Assembly: GCA_016287675.1 (NCBI GenBank)
Contig: JAEFAR010000004.1
Coordinates: forward strand, 30,791-94,790
Length of the DNA: 64,000 nucleotides
Source: Lachnospiraceae bacterium
Lineage (GTDB): Bacteria > Bacillota > Clostridia > Lachnospirales > Lachnospiraceae
Direction: 5' to 3'
The notes under the pieces: generated by a model
Database searches by the model: none
What the model was told of the DNA's origin: nothing
What the model saw: the letters and a program-made list of their open reading frames with translations, nothing else
Shown: positions 7,406 through 16,506 of the stretch, piece by piece
Layout: each line of letters begins with the position of its first letter
Position numbering within the stretch: the stretch's first letter is position 1
Translations under genes and position numbers: made by a program

Positions 7406-10400
7406 ATGAAAAAAGCTATTAAAAGCGTGGTTTCTGCCTTATTAAGTGTTTTTATGCTCATAGGAACACTTTTAAGCGATACGGGAATCGAAAGAGCATA
7501 TGCGGCAGAGAAAACAGAGATTGCAAAGGTGATCATGGTTGGATTTCATAACGGAAATACAACGAACATAACAAGTCCACTTGCAGCAAAGGGATGCCTG
7601 ATCCACAAATGGTCATTAAGTTATACCAGTGGAAACGGATGCACTACTGATATTGTAGAGCATTACACATGTACAAAATGCGGTAACACAAAAACGAAAA
7701 CAGTTCAAAGGGCAAATGGATCCCACAGTTACAGTGCAGCAACCTGTACATCGGCCAAAAAATGTACAAGATGCGGAGCGACCAGCGGAAGTGCTCTTGG
7801 CCACAATTACGGTTCAGCAACATGTACGTCAGCTAAGAAGTGTACAAGATGCGGTGCAACCAGCGGAAGTGCTCTCGGCCACAGCTGGGGTAGTTGGGTA
7901 ATTGATGACAGACCGACATGTACAATTGACGGTGCAAAACACAGAACCTGCACACGATGCGGAGCTTTCGACCAGGGCAGAGAATCTGCTACGGGCCACA
8001 ATTGGACGGCAGCAACCTGTACATCACCCAAGAAATGTACAAAGTGCGGAACAACAAGCGGAAGCGCGTTGGGACATCTTAAAAGTGGAAGCGCTTCATG
8101 CACATCTTCATCAACCTGTTCAAGATGCGGAACTGTTCTTGAAGCAGCATGGGGTCATTCCTGGATGAGCGCAACATGTACCAGCCCCAAAACATGCGAC
8201 AGATGCGGGGCGACCAGTGGAACTGCACCCGGTCACAGCTGGGGTGAATGGGTAATTGATGAGACGATGACATGTACCTCTGACGGAGCAAAACACAGAA
8301 ACTGCAGGCGTTGCGGAGCATTTGATCAGGGAAGAGAAATTGCACCCGGCCACAACTGGAGTGCTTGGAGTATTACACAAACCGTAAATTGCGAACAGGA
8401 CGGAATAGAATCCAGATCATGTTCGAGATGCTCAGAAACAGAAAGCAGAGTGTATGCGAAAAAGAACACCGACCACGCATGGGGAGAGTGGGTGATAGAT
8501 GAAATAGTAACATGTGTATATGACGGATCAAGCCATAGAAACTGCAAGCGTTGCGGAGCATTTGATCAGGGAAGAGAAATTGCACCCGGCCACAATTGGA
8601 GTGCTTGGACAATAACGCAAACCGTTAGTTGCAAGCAGGACGGAATAGAATCCAGATCATGTTCGAGATGCTCAGAAACAGAAAGCAGAGTGTATGAAAA
8701 GAAGTTCACCGATCATAAATGGGGAGCTTGGGAGATTGAAGAAGAGAGATCCTGTGTTTATGACGGATCGAGACATAGGACATGTTTGTCATGCGGTAAG
8801 TTTGAACAGGAAAAGATACCTTCATTTGGAGATCATGCATGGGGCGAATGGGTTGTAAATCCAAATCTTCCTTGTACCAGCCCTGATAAAAAATATCGTG
8901 ATTGTACCCGCTGTAGCATCAGAGAAAAAGCAACACCGAAAGTAAGTCACAATCTTAAAACGACTATTGTTAAGGCGACAAGTACAAAAGATGGATCCAA
9001 AACGATAGAATGTACAAATGAAGGCTGTAACTATAAAATAACAGAAACGCTTCATTATGTAGATATTGCATCGATCCGCGCTAAGAATAAAAGTGTTGCT
9101 TTAGATTGCTTAGATAATGAATATACTTTCCATAATACGATTTGTACTGCGTGTGGCAAGAAAATTGATGTTACCTTGTCAAAAAAAGAGCTGACCGACA
9201 ATGGATTCAATATTGAAATACAACATGTGGGAAAATTAACCGGGACTGATGCCGGAACATGCAGTCAAAAATCGGTTAAACATTATCTCTGCACTGCATG
9301 TGGTGAAAAATATACGGTTGAAGGAAACTATAATGCCAACTATCATCAAAATGAGCTTAAGGATTATGTACTTACCAACGGTATAAAAAGAGCTGACGGA
9401 ACCAGTTTACAACAAAGCATATTGAAGACTGATCGTTGCTTTGAAGATGCGGTAGTGAACATCTACTGTGATTGCTGTGGTAAATATGTGCCGATAACGT
9501 TTACCTTTGATGAGGTAATATATGATTTGGAATATGAACTAATAGAACCTCATAAAATGGTGCTGATTGAAACAGCTGATAAGGGACATAAATATTCATG
9601 TGCATGCGGAAGATTTTTTGAATGGAGAGATCATGATTGGATTTATGATAGGAGCACAAGGAATGATCCGATTGTTTGTACGGAAATAGGTGAAACATAC
9701 AGGAAGTGTTCTTGCGGATATTCGGAAAAAATTACAGAGAAACTTGCAGAAGATTCAAATGGCAATATAAGGCATGCAACGGGTGAAAGGTATACCAAAA
9801 CAAATTTGTATATGTATACGGATTATCCTGTCGGCAGCGGTTATGAGCAAGCACCGCCGACTGTGGTAGTAGATAAAACCTTCCATGAAGTAGTCACATA
9901 TTGCGCTGCTTGTGATAGAGTTGTATCGCCGACAAACCCTCTGGTTCCTGATTTGAAAAGACATACATACTCTTATGCGTATAGGAATGAATCTAAGCAT
10001 ACTTGTTCATGTACAGAATGCGCGTGGGATTATACTGCAAATCATAGATTAGATACGGAATCAGGTAATTGTTTTACTCAAAAGATTTGGATAAAGAAAT
10101 TAAAAAATGATGACGCCGAGTATTGGTTGTTTAGAGTAACATGTGCTGATTGCGGTAAAACAGGCTATATAGTAACTGATTCTAATGGAAATTTAACTTC
10201 TGATGCGGGTGATATAGCAAAGGACTTTGGTTTGATCTTGTGGGATATCGTCCAGGTGGCTGCTGCTTTTTTTGCTCCGGAAGAGAAAGCGGTATCTGGT
10301 CTTGCGAAGGCTGCGCTTGCAATTGGTAAAGCCGGTAGCGCTTTGACTGCATTTGATGCAATAGTTAATTTTAAAAATCTGATAAATGATTGCAGTGAGT

Positions 10401-10552
10401 ACAAAGAGGTAGAGGAACTTAATGAAAAGATTGATCAATATATTTCTTATGAACTTAGCGATCAAAGAGAACTTAGAAATTATTCCGAATCTCCAAATTA
10501 TGCACCTGTGTTTAACCGGGAAGGTTTTGAGATTAAGGATATTGATTGGTAG
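7406..10552 (+). CDS. Large secreted Cys/His-repeat protein (1048 aa)
   Basis: Signal peptide about residues 1-34, then a domain homologous to the start of the preceding protein (MVGFH..., HKWSL, DIVEHYTCTKCG). Residues about 110-285 carry at least five C-x5-C-x2-C-x9-H units; residues about 279-440 carry two copies of an 80-residue unit with C-x9-C-x2-C then a distant His; further single Cys pairs (CTACG, CDCCG, CACG, CSCG, CAACD, CADCG) continue to about residue 915. The last 120 residues differ: a long Ala/Gly-rich hydrophobic stretch (IVQVAAAFF ... AALAIGKAGSALTAF) that could insert in a membrane, then a charged tail. No sortase, choline-binding or SLH anchor is seen. It ends at a strong terminator, closing the unit that may start at 4028. 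Metal-binding or adhesive function is inference. Confidence 0.8.
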   Translation: MKKAIKSVVSALLSVFMLIGTLLSDTGIERAYAAEKTEIAKVIMVGFHNGNTTNITSPLAAKGCLIHKWSLSYTSGNGCTTDIVEHYTCTKCGNTKTKTVQRANGSHSYSAATCTSAKKCTRCGATSGSALGHNYGSATCTSAKKCTRCGATSGSALGHSWGSWVIDDRPTCTIDGAKHRTCTRCGAFDQGRESATGHNWTAATCTSPKKCTKCGTTSGSALGHLKSGSASCTSSSTCSRCGTVLEAAWGHSWMSATCTSPKTCDRCGATSGTAPGHSWGEWVIDETMTCTSDGAKHRNCRRCGAFDQGREIAPGHNWSAWSITQTVNCEQDGIESRSCSRCSETESRVYAKKNTDHAWGEWVIDEIVTCVYDGSSHRNCKRCGAFDQGREIAPGHNWSAWTITQTVSCKQDGIESRSCSRCSETESRVYEKKFTDHKWGAWEIEEERSCVYDGSRHRTCLSCGKFEQEKIPSFGDHAWGEWVVNPNLPCTSPDKKYRDCTRCSIREKATPKVSHNLKTTIVKATSTKDGSKTIECTNEGCNYKITETLHYVDIASIRAKNKSVALDCLDNEYTFHNTICTACGKKIDVTLSKKELTDNGFNIEIQHVGKLTGTDAGTCSQKSVKHYLCTACGEKYTVEGNYNANYHQNELKDYVLTNGIKRADGTSLQQSILKTDRCFEDAVVNIYCDCCGKYVPITFTFDEVIYDLEYELIEPHKMVLIETADKGHKYSCACGRFFEWRDHDWIYDRSTRNDPIVCTEIGETYRKCSCGYSEKITEKLAEDSNGNIRHATGERYTKTNLYMYTDYPVGSGYEQAPPTVVVDKTFHEVVTYCAACDRVVSPTNPLVPDLKRHTYSYAYRNESKHTCSCTECAWDYTANHRLDTESGNCFTQKIWIKKLKNDDAEYWLFRVTCADCGKTGYIVTDSNGNLTSDAGDIAKDFGLILWDIVQVAAAFFAPEEKAVSGLAKAALAIGKAGSALTAFDAIVNFKNLINDCSEYKEVEELNEKIDQYISYELSDQRELRNYSESPNYAPVFNREGFEIKDIDW
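7745..7900 (+). repeat. Two near-identical 78-bp CCCH units
   Basis: Cys codons at 7745 and 7823 start units encoding the same residues from the first Cys to the His. More diverged units with the same spacing begin near 8018, 8099 and 8177. Confidence 0.88.
8240..8719 (+). repeat. Two tandem 240-bp units inside the 1048-aa gene
   Basis: The segment at 8240-8479 is repeated at 8480-8719 with an exact 240-base (80-residue) period; a third, diverged copy begins at 8720. The middle of the unit (about 8310-8455 against 8550-8695) is almost identical, pointing to recent duplication or gene conversion. Each encodes W-G-x-W-V, two Cys triplets and a Gly-His. Confidence 0.9.
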
Positions 10553-10568
10553 TTGTTTGCTTTAATGA

Positions 10569-10606
10569 AAAACACCCCCTCGGAGTTTTCTCTGAGGGGG
10601 TGTTTT
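10569..10606. terminator. Bidirectional intrinsic terminator
   Basis: A 13-base stem, AAAACACCCCCTC with GAGGGGGTGTTTT, has T-runs on both strands. It ends the repeat-protein gene on the plus strand and the AraC-type regulator gene on the minus strand. Confidence 0.95.
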
Positions 10607-10613
10607 ACGTCTT

Positions 10614-11456
10614 TTATTCAAAACTGTGATTTTTGGACTGTGTCCTGTAGGTTCTGGGAGAAACACCGAATCTTTTCTTGAAACAGTCCTTAAAGTAGTT
10701 ACTGGAGTTGAAACCGCATTTCGTGGCGATCTCGGTAACGGAATCGTCCGTGGTGAGGAGCATTTGGGTTGCCTGACGGAGACGGATGTAATTCACGTAC
10801 TCACTGAAGGTCTTTCCGGTAACATGACGGAACTTCTTGGACAGGTAGGTGGGACTTAAGTTTATCCTGGCAGCGGCGTCTTCCAGAGTGATGGTGTTTG
10901 CGTATTCTTCCGCCACAAGCCGCATCGTGGATTCGATGTCCTCATCAAAGCCTTTTCCCGTGTCCACCTGTTCGTATATAAAAATGCCGTAGCGCTGGAT
11001 CCAGAGAAGGATCTGCTTAAAAAGAAGGATCAGGTTTTCTGCGGAGTAATCGTCAGGGATGTTGTTTTCTGTGAGCATGGAATCTATCAGTGCATCGATC
11101 TGATCCATGCCTTTTTTGATCACAAGAACTTTACCCGATACCGATAATTTGTTGATCAGTTCACGGTGGGACTCCAGATACTCTTTTCCGAGGACCGGAA
11201 GATCGCAGTAGATAACTGTTCTTTCACAGAGAACGGTACCTTCGTACTTGGTGCAGTGACTTTCTCCGGGGGCTGCAATAAAGATGTCTCCGGGAGAAAG
11301 GTGAAACTCCTTGCCGTTAACAAAGTATGTGCAGTTACCTGTTTTAAGGCAGAAAAACTCCACATAGGAATGAAGATGTTCGTAGTTCATTCTGAAAGAA
11401 GGAACACGGACCGCGCGTTCAACAAATATGCCTGCGTTGTTTTTTTCTGACGACAT
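10614..11456 (-). CDS. AraC-family transcriptional regulator
   Basis: 280 residues: an N-terminal cupin-like ligand domain (about 10-150, including FHLSPGDIFIAAPGESH) and a C-terminal double helix-turn-helix (about 180-275) with ITLEDAAARINLSPTYLSKKF and SVTEIATKCGFNSSNYFKDCFKK, the standard AraC/XylS signature ending in GVSPRTYR. It is transcribed divergently from the sugar importer locus and probably controls that locus in response to an imported sugar. Two inverted repeats in the shared intergenic region are candidate operators. Confidence 0.92.
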   Translation of the reverse strand: MSSEKNNAGIFVERAVRVPSFRMNYEHLHSYVEFFCLKTGNCTYFVNGKEFHLSPGDIFIAAPGESHCTKYEGTVLCERTVIYCDLPVLGKEYLESHRELINKLSVSGKVLVIKKGMDQIDALIDSMLTENNIPDDYSAENLILLFKQILLWIQRYGIFIYEQVDTGKGFDEDIESTMRLVAEEYANTITLEDAAARINLSPTYLSKKFRHVTGKTFSEYVNYIRLRQATQMLLTTDDSVTEIATKCGFNSSNYFKDCFKKRFGVSPRTYRTQSKNHSFE

Positions 11457-11805
11457 TATTTCTGACTCTTTCTTAATAAGATTCAGCGGATGCCTTAAAT
11501 GAATAATTATTCAAAAAGACCGCTCAAAGGTGATGATAACATAAAACAAACGGTTTGTCAAAATAATATGATTTTTTGTTCGATTTAACATATTTTTTGG
11601 ACTTTATTCTTGCCAAACAAATAACAAAGGATAAGAAAAAAGTTATTTTGCACAGAAAGTACATATAAATTTGGTATTATTTTGGTGGTTTTGGATATAG
11701 AATGGGATTTACAAGCTGAGAAGTGATCTCTTACGGCCGGGAGATCGCTGAGATGCTTACTAACTACCTACTAATACAGATAGTAAAGGAGAAAAGGGAA
11801 AACTT
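11457..11805. promoter_or_regulatory. Divergent regulatory region of AraC regulator and sugar importer
   Basis: 349 bases without a gene. It contains a perfect 14-base palindrome TGAATAATTATTCA (11500-11513), an inverted repeat ACAAAC-G-GTTTGT (11546-11558), AT-rich DNA, a TATTAT at 11675-11680 with TTGCAC at 11648-11653 (spacer too long to be convincing), and a leader with a GATCTC/GAGATC hairpin (about 11725-11747) before the binding-protein gene. The exact promoter could not be fixed. Confidence 0.55.
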
Positions 11806-13188
11806 ATGAAGAAAAAACTCGTAGCGCTCTTAATGGCTGCCACACTTGTTCTTTCTCTTGCGGCTTGCGGCGGCAAGGAAGATACAACTGCAAACACAGA
11901 CACTAAGACAAACACCAGCAGCACAACCAAATCAAACGAAACCAAGAAAAACGATGAGAAGATCACCCTCAGAATGGCATGGTGGGGATCTCAGAACAGA
12001 CATGACAAGACAGTTGCTGTCATCGAAATGTATGAAAAGTCTCATCCCAATGTAGACATTGAGTACGAATTCTTCTCATTTGACGATTATTTTACAAAGC
12101 TCAAGACTCTCGTTGCTTCAGACAACGTATGGGATGTCTTCCAGCTCGGCGGTAACTTCCCCGACTATGTAAGCAAGATCGAGTACCTTGATGCTTATGT
12201 TAAGGACGGCACCATCGATACTTCCAAGATCCCGGATGCTTACCTCAACATTACAAGAGACACCGACGGTAACCTCGTTGGACTTTCAAACGGTCTCAAC
12301 ACTTACGGTATCGCATACGACGTTGATATGTTCAAGAAAGCCGGCGTAGCAGAGCCCACAGGCACATGGACATGGGACGATTACGCAGATGCCGCAAGAA
12401 AGATCCACAAGGCAACAGGACATTTCGGAACATCCAGCTTCACAAGCTCCGAATTTGCAGCAGGCTGCTCCACCTATGTCGGACAGCAGGGTAAGCTCGG
12501 TGAGTTCGGTTTCTTCAACATCGGACTTACAGGAATGGGCTTCAAGGATCCTCAGATGCTCACACCTTACATCCAGATGAGAGCAGACCTTATCAAGGAA
12601 GGCGCTTCACCCGATGCAGGTGCTGAAATGGAAATCACAAACATCGAGAACGATTTCCTTGTAACAGGCGAAGCAGGCATGACATGGGTAGCTGTTAACC
12701 AGTTCCCCACAATCTACAAGGTTTGCGCAGATCAGGGCAGAACACTTGCACTTGCAACACTTCCCAGAGTAACAAAGAACGGTAACGCAGGTTCCCACAT
12801 CCAGTCTTCTCAGATGCTCTGCGTATCCAAGGATTCCAAGAACAAGAAGGCAGCAGCTGAATTCATCAGCTGGTTCCAGAATGACGTTGAATGCAATAAG
12901 ATCCTCGACGGCGAGCGCGGTATCCCGATCAACGATGACTGCCGTGCGGCAGTTTCGGGCAACACAAAGAATGACGCTGAGGGAAATGGAAAGAAGATCA
13001 TGTTCGACTATGTAACACTTGTCGGAACATTCCCTACACCCGAAAAGGTTAACGTTACAAGCCCTGCAGGTCAGGATGAAGTTGTAGATCTTTACAGAGG
13101 TTACATCCAGAAGGTTGTAAGCGGAGAGATGACAGCATCCGAAGCTGCTAAGCTCACATACGAAGCAGCAGAAAAGCTCTTCAAATAA
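11806..13188 (+). CDS. Sugar ABC transporter substrate-binding lipoprotein
   Basis: Family 1 extracellular solute-binding protein of a carbohydrate importer, anchored outside the membrane. Signal peptide with lipobox LAAC and lipidated Cys21, a Thr/Asn/Lys-rich linker to about residue 48, then the two-lobed binding domain starting at ITLRMAWWGS. The 460-residue length is normal. It is the first gene of the locus and is followed by a very stable hairpin before the permease genes, which likely raises its level relative to them. Codon use is strongly biased, consistent with high expression. Ligand not identifiable from sequence. Confidence 0.93.
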   Translation: MKKKLVALLMAATLVLSLAACGGKEDTTANTDTKTNTSSTTKSNETKKNDEKITLRMAWWGSQNRHDKTVAVIEMYEKSHPNVDIEYEFFSFDDYFTKLKTLVASDNVWDVFQLGGNFPDYVSKIEYLDAYVKDGTIDTSKIPDAYLNITRDTDGNLVGLSNGLNTYGIAYDVDMFKKAGVAEPTGTWTWDDYADAARKIHKATGHFGTSSFTSSEFAAGCSTYVGQQGKLGEFGFFNIGLTGMGFKDPQMLTPYIQMRADLIKEGASPDAGAEMEITNIENDFLVTGEAGMTWVAVNQFPTIYKVCADQGRTLALATLPRVTKNGNAGSHIQSSQMLCVSKDSKNKKAAAEFISWFQNDVECNKILDGERGIPINDDCRAAVSGNTKNDAEGNGKKIMFDYVTLVGTFPTPEKVNVTSPAGQDEVVDLYRGYIQKVVSGEMTASEAAKLTYEAAEKLFK

Positions 13189-13207
13189 AAACATTTGATA
13201 TTTTAAA

Positions 13208-13248
13208 CGACGGGGCACGTCCACGGGAACGTGGACGTGCCCTTGTCG
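13208..13248 (+). promoter_or_regulatory. Very stable intercistronic hairpin (mRNA stabiliser candidate)
   Basis: GGGCACGTCCACG (13213-13225) pairs perfectly with 13230-13242 over a GGAA loop, and CGAC/GTCG extends the stem. No T-run follows, so it is not a normal terminator. Its place between a binding protein and its permeases fits a barrier that protects the upstream mRNA. Confidence 0.75.
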
Positions 13249-13265
13249 GTAAAAAGGATAAAACC

Positions 13266-14243
13266 ATGACTGACGCTAAGAAAAATAGTAAAGTAAATAA
13301 ACTGAAATACCCGGACGGGAAGACAACGGTTAAGCGACCTTTCGGCGAAAGACTCCGCCGTTTTATCAACAATGACAATACGGTCGGATACGTTTTTGCT
13401 ATGCCCTTTATTCTGGGGTTCCTCGGCTTCTCGCTTATTCCGATGATAACATCTCTTGTTTATTCGTTTACGGATATGACTTTTGGAGCGAAAGAGATTC
13501 ATTTTGCCGGACTTAGAAATTTTATTGCACTGAGCCGTGACGATATTTTTGCAAAATCCGTATGGGTCACCTTTAAGTACGTGATCCTTTCGGTACCTTT
13601 GAAGCTTACGTTTGCTCTTCTGGTAGCTTTTTTGCTCACAAGAAAAAGCCGTATGGTTACTTTATATCGTTCGCTTTACTATATCCCTTCTCTTGTGGGA
13701 GGAAGCGTGGCTGTTGCTCTTGTATGGAAGCAGATCTTTGCGAGAAAGGGGCTTTTTAACACTGTTTGGATGGATCTTTTCGACAAAACCGTCAACTGGT
13801 TCGGAGGAAACGGCAAACTGGCTATCTTCCCTCTGATACTCATGAGTGTATGGCAGTTCGGATCTTCGATGATCATTTTTGCCGCAGGACTTAAGGAGAT
13901 TCCGGAAAGCTACTATGAGGCTGCCATGATCGACGGAGCCAACGGCTTCCAGAGATTTTTCAAGATCACATTGCCCTGCCTTTCCCCTATCATTCTCTAC
14001 AACCTGATCATGCAGACGATCTCTGCATTCATGGTCTTCACTCAGGCGCAGATCATTACTCAGGGTGGTCCGCAGAATGAAACAATGATGTACGCGCTGT
14101 ATGTTTACAATACCGCGATCAAGTACTCCAAGATGGCATATGCCTGCGCCATGAGCTGGGTAATGCTCGTCATCATGGTAATAATTACATTGATCATCTT
14201 CAAGACATCCAAAAAATGGGTGTTCTCGGAAGCTGATTCCTAA
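13266..14243 (+). CDS. Sugar ABC transporter permease (MalF/UgpA type)
   Basis: Membrane subunit with about six transmembrane segments. The EAA loop that docks with the ATPase is visible as YYEAAMIDGANGFQRFFKITLP near residues 217-238. The 325-residue length fits the UgpA/LacF group. It lies between the binding protein and the second permease (12-base gap). No ATPase gene is in the locus, as is common in Firmicutes where a shared MsmX-like ATPase serves several importers. Confidence 0.93.
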   Translation: MTDAKKNSKVNKLKYPDGKTTVKRPFGERLRRFINNDNTVGYVFAMPFILGFLGFSLIPMITSLVYSFTDMTFGAKEIHFAGLRNFIALSRDDIFAKSVWVTFKYVILSVPLKLTFALLVAFLLTRKSRMVTLYRSLYYIPSLVGGSVAVALVWKQIFARKGLFNTVWMDLFDKTVNWFGGNGKLAIFPLILMSVWQFGSSMIIFAAGLKEIPESYYEAAMIDGANGFQRFFKITLPCLSPIILYNLIMQTISAFMVFTQAQIITQGGPQNETMMYALYVYNTAIKYSKMAYACAMSWVMLVIMVIITLIIFKTSKKWVFSEADS

Positions 14244-14255
14244 GGGGGCAGAAAT

Positions 14256-15098
14256 ATGAGAACTAAAAACATTATCTACAAGATCATATATCATGTTTTT
14301 GTCCTTGCCTTTGGCTTTTGTATGGTGTATCCTGTGCTGTGGATGATAAGCGGCGCTTTTAAGGACAATCAGCAGATACTTAACGGCGGACTGTCATTGA
14401 TACCTTCCACTGTGATCAAGACGAATTTTACGACCGGCTGGAAGGGATTCGGAGGAATCACATTCACCACCTTCTTCAAGAACTCCGCGATACTTACCAC
14501 AATTGCTACTGCGGGCACTTTGATCAGTTCCGCATTTGTATCCTATGCTCTTTCAAGAATACAGTTCAAAGGAAGAGGCTTCTGGTTCTCCTGCATGCTG
14601 GCGACCATGATGCTTCCCGGACAGGTTATCATGATCCCTTCATTCCTTATCTGGCATAAGCTGAAGCTGGTGGGAACCTACGTTCCTCTCGTTCTTCCTT
14701 ATTTCTTCGGACAGGCATTTTTCATCTATCAGATGATGCAGTTCATGAAGGGCATTCCGAGAGAGCTGGACGAAGCTGCGAAGATCGACGGATGCAGCAA
14801 GTATCGTCTTTTCTTTAAGATCATTTTACCGCTCTTAAAGCCTTCGATCATCACAACGATCATTATTCAGTTCTATTGGAAATGGGACGATTACATGGGA
14901 CCTCTGCTTTACCTGAGTTCTCCCAAGACTATGCCCGTTTCGCTGGCCATAAAGCAATTTGCGGATGCGACGTCCACTACAGACTACGGTGCTATGTTTG
15001 CGATGTCTTCACTTTCGCTGATACCGGTGTTTTTAATCTTCCTTTTCTTTAACCGTTATCTGGTTCAGGGAATCGGAACAAGCGGACTTAAAGGATGA
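14256..15098 (+). CDS. Sugar ABC transporter permease (MalG/UgpE type)
   Basis: Second permease subunit, 280 residues with about six transmembrane helices, paired with the product of the preceding gene. EAA motif ELDEAAKIDGCSKYRLFFKI lies near residue 170-190. The end overlaps the next glycosidase gene by four bases (ATGA), indicating one transcript. Confidence 0.93.
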   Translation: MRTKNIIYKIIYHVFVLAFGFCMVYPVLWMISGAFKDNQQILNGGLSLIPSTVIKTNFTTGWKGFGGITFTTFFKNSAILTTIATAGTLISSAFVSYALSRIQFKGRGFWFSCMLATMMLPGQVIMIPSFLIWHKLKLVGTYVPLVLPYFFGQAFFIYQMMQFMKGIPRELDEAAKIDGCSKYRLFFKIILPLLKPSIITTIIIQFYWKWDDYMGPLLYLSSPKTMPVSLAIKQFADATSTTDYGAMFAMSSLSLIPVFLIFLFFNRYLVQGIGTSGLKG

Positions 15099-16492
15099 AT
15101 AAAGTAACATTTAAAACAGAAGATGAATCTTTGCAAAAGCTCTTTGATGAGGCTGAGGCAAAACTGCAGGGAAATCTGAGGGATTTTGCGGGGCGTCCGG
15201 TGCTCGTCGAAGGAGCAGGCTACGAAAAGATCTGGCTCGAAACCCAGCCCATGGGCGGAGAGATGTTCTATAAACGAGACAACTCGGGAGCGGCCCTCAA
15301 CAATCAGCTGCTCTTCATGGAGGGACAAAGAAGTGACGGTCGTCTTCCGGGAAGCATAAAGCTGGAGGGAGGCAAGGTAATTCCCGAATTCAACAAATTA
15401 CAGGGCTTTTGTTTCCCTGAACCCGCATTTAACATGTACTGGCTTGCAGGTGAAGACAAAGAGTACCTGAATCTTCTGGGAGCCACACTTGAGAAATTTG
15501 ATGCCTGGCTTTGGGGTGAAAGGGACAGTGACAAAGACGGATGTCTTGAAAGTTTCTGTGTCTACGATACAGGAGAGGACGGAGCGGTCCGTTACGGAGA
15601 TGCGCCGAATTACTGGACGGAAAGCACTCCTCCCACAGAGTTTCAGTCTGTCCCGATGGCTTCTTCGGACATCATGAGCTGGTCGTTTTCCGCAAGAGAA
15701 ACGCTTTCCGAGATCTGCTCGATCGAAGGAAAAACAGCAGAAAGCGAAAAATGGCAAAAAAAAGCCTTGGAAGTAAGGAACAAGCTTGAAACCTATCTTT
15801 GGAACGAAGAAAGATCGGCCCTTTTTGACAGGACAAAGGACCACAGGATGCAGAACACTCTGACCCATGCCACATTGAAGGCAATGTACTGGGGGAGCAT
15901 CTCAAAAGAAAAGGCCGATCGTTTTGTAAAGGAGCACTTGCTCAACACGAAAGAGTTTTGGACTGCTATGCCCATTCCTTCCGTTGCTGCGAACGATCCG
16001 GATTTCAGAAATATTCCGGAAAACAACTGGAGCGGTCAATGCGAATCGCTCATCTATCAAAGAGCTATCAAAGCACTTGAGAATTACGGGTGGGATCATT
16101 TGATCCCGCAGATCGGAGAAAAACTCTTTTCTTCGATAGGAAACGGGATGCACTTTGTGCAACAGTTCGATCCGTTTACGGGGAAACCTTCCCTGAATGA
16201 AGTGAGCGGCGGGCAACCCACTTACGGACCCGCGATCCTTTCTGTGCTTGAGTATATATCGAGGATGTACGGCTTACATCGTGAGGGTGACAAACTGTAT
16301 TGGGGCCTGCAACAGGGCACCCGATACGAATACGTTCAGGTTTTGAACGACGTTGAGTATAAGATATGCTGCAACGGAAGGATATTTGAATGTTTTTTGG
16401 ACGGCAGACTTGTATTTACCAGTGCAGGTAACGGTAAGGTCATCAGTGACCTGCGGGGTGAAAACACAAAATCAGTTATTTGGCATAGATAA
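15095..16492 (+). CDS. Six-hairpin glycosidase (MGH1/GH63-like)
   Basis: 465 residues without signal peptide, so it acts on imported sugar in the cytoplasm. The helical-hairpin pattern (LWNEERSALFD, LWGERDSDKDGCLES, NNWSGQCESLIYQRAIKAL) and the W-SGQ...Y near residue 307-325 resemble (alpha/alpha)6-barrel families GH63/GH37. Candidate catalytic acids are in the DKDGCLES region and the late NEVSGGQPTYGP segment, but I cannot assign them with certainty. Substrate unknown; context with GH4 and GH43 enzymes suggests a branched hetero-oligosaccharide. Confidence 0.75.
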   Translation: MNKVTFKTEDESLQKLFDEAEAKLQGNLRDFAGRPVLVEGAGYEKIWLETQPMGGEMFYKRDNSGAALNNQLLFMEGQRSDGRLPGSIKLEGGKVIPEFNKLQGFCFPEPAFNMYWLAGEDKEYLNLLGATLEKFDAWLWGERDSDKDGCLESFCVYDTGEDGAVRYGDAPNYWTESTPPTEFQSVPMASSDIMSWSFSARETLSEICSIEGKTAESEKWQKKALEVRNKLETYLWNEERSALFDRTKDHRMQNTLTHATLKAMYWGSISKEKADRFVKEHLLNTKEFWTAMPIPSVAANDPDFRNIPENNWSGQCESLIYQRAIKALENYGWDHLIPQIGEKLFSSIGNGMHFVQQFDPFTGKPSLNEVSGGQPTYGPAILSVLEYISRMYGLHREGDKLYWGLQQGTRYEYVQVLNDVEYKICCNGRIFECFLDGRLVFTSAGNGKVISDLRGENTKSVIWHR

Positions 16493-16506
16493 GGAGATTA
16501 ACAAAG

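Noticed and set aside
7716..8380. Regularly spaced DNA repeats resembling a CRISPR array
   Set aside because: The repeats lie in a single coding frame, encode the CCCH units, have no unique spacers of constant length and no cas genes nearby.
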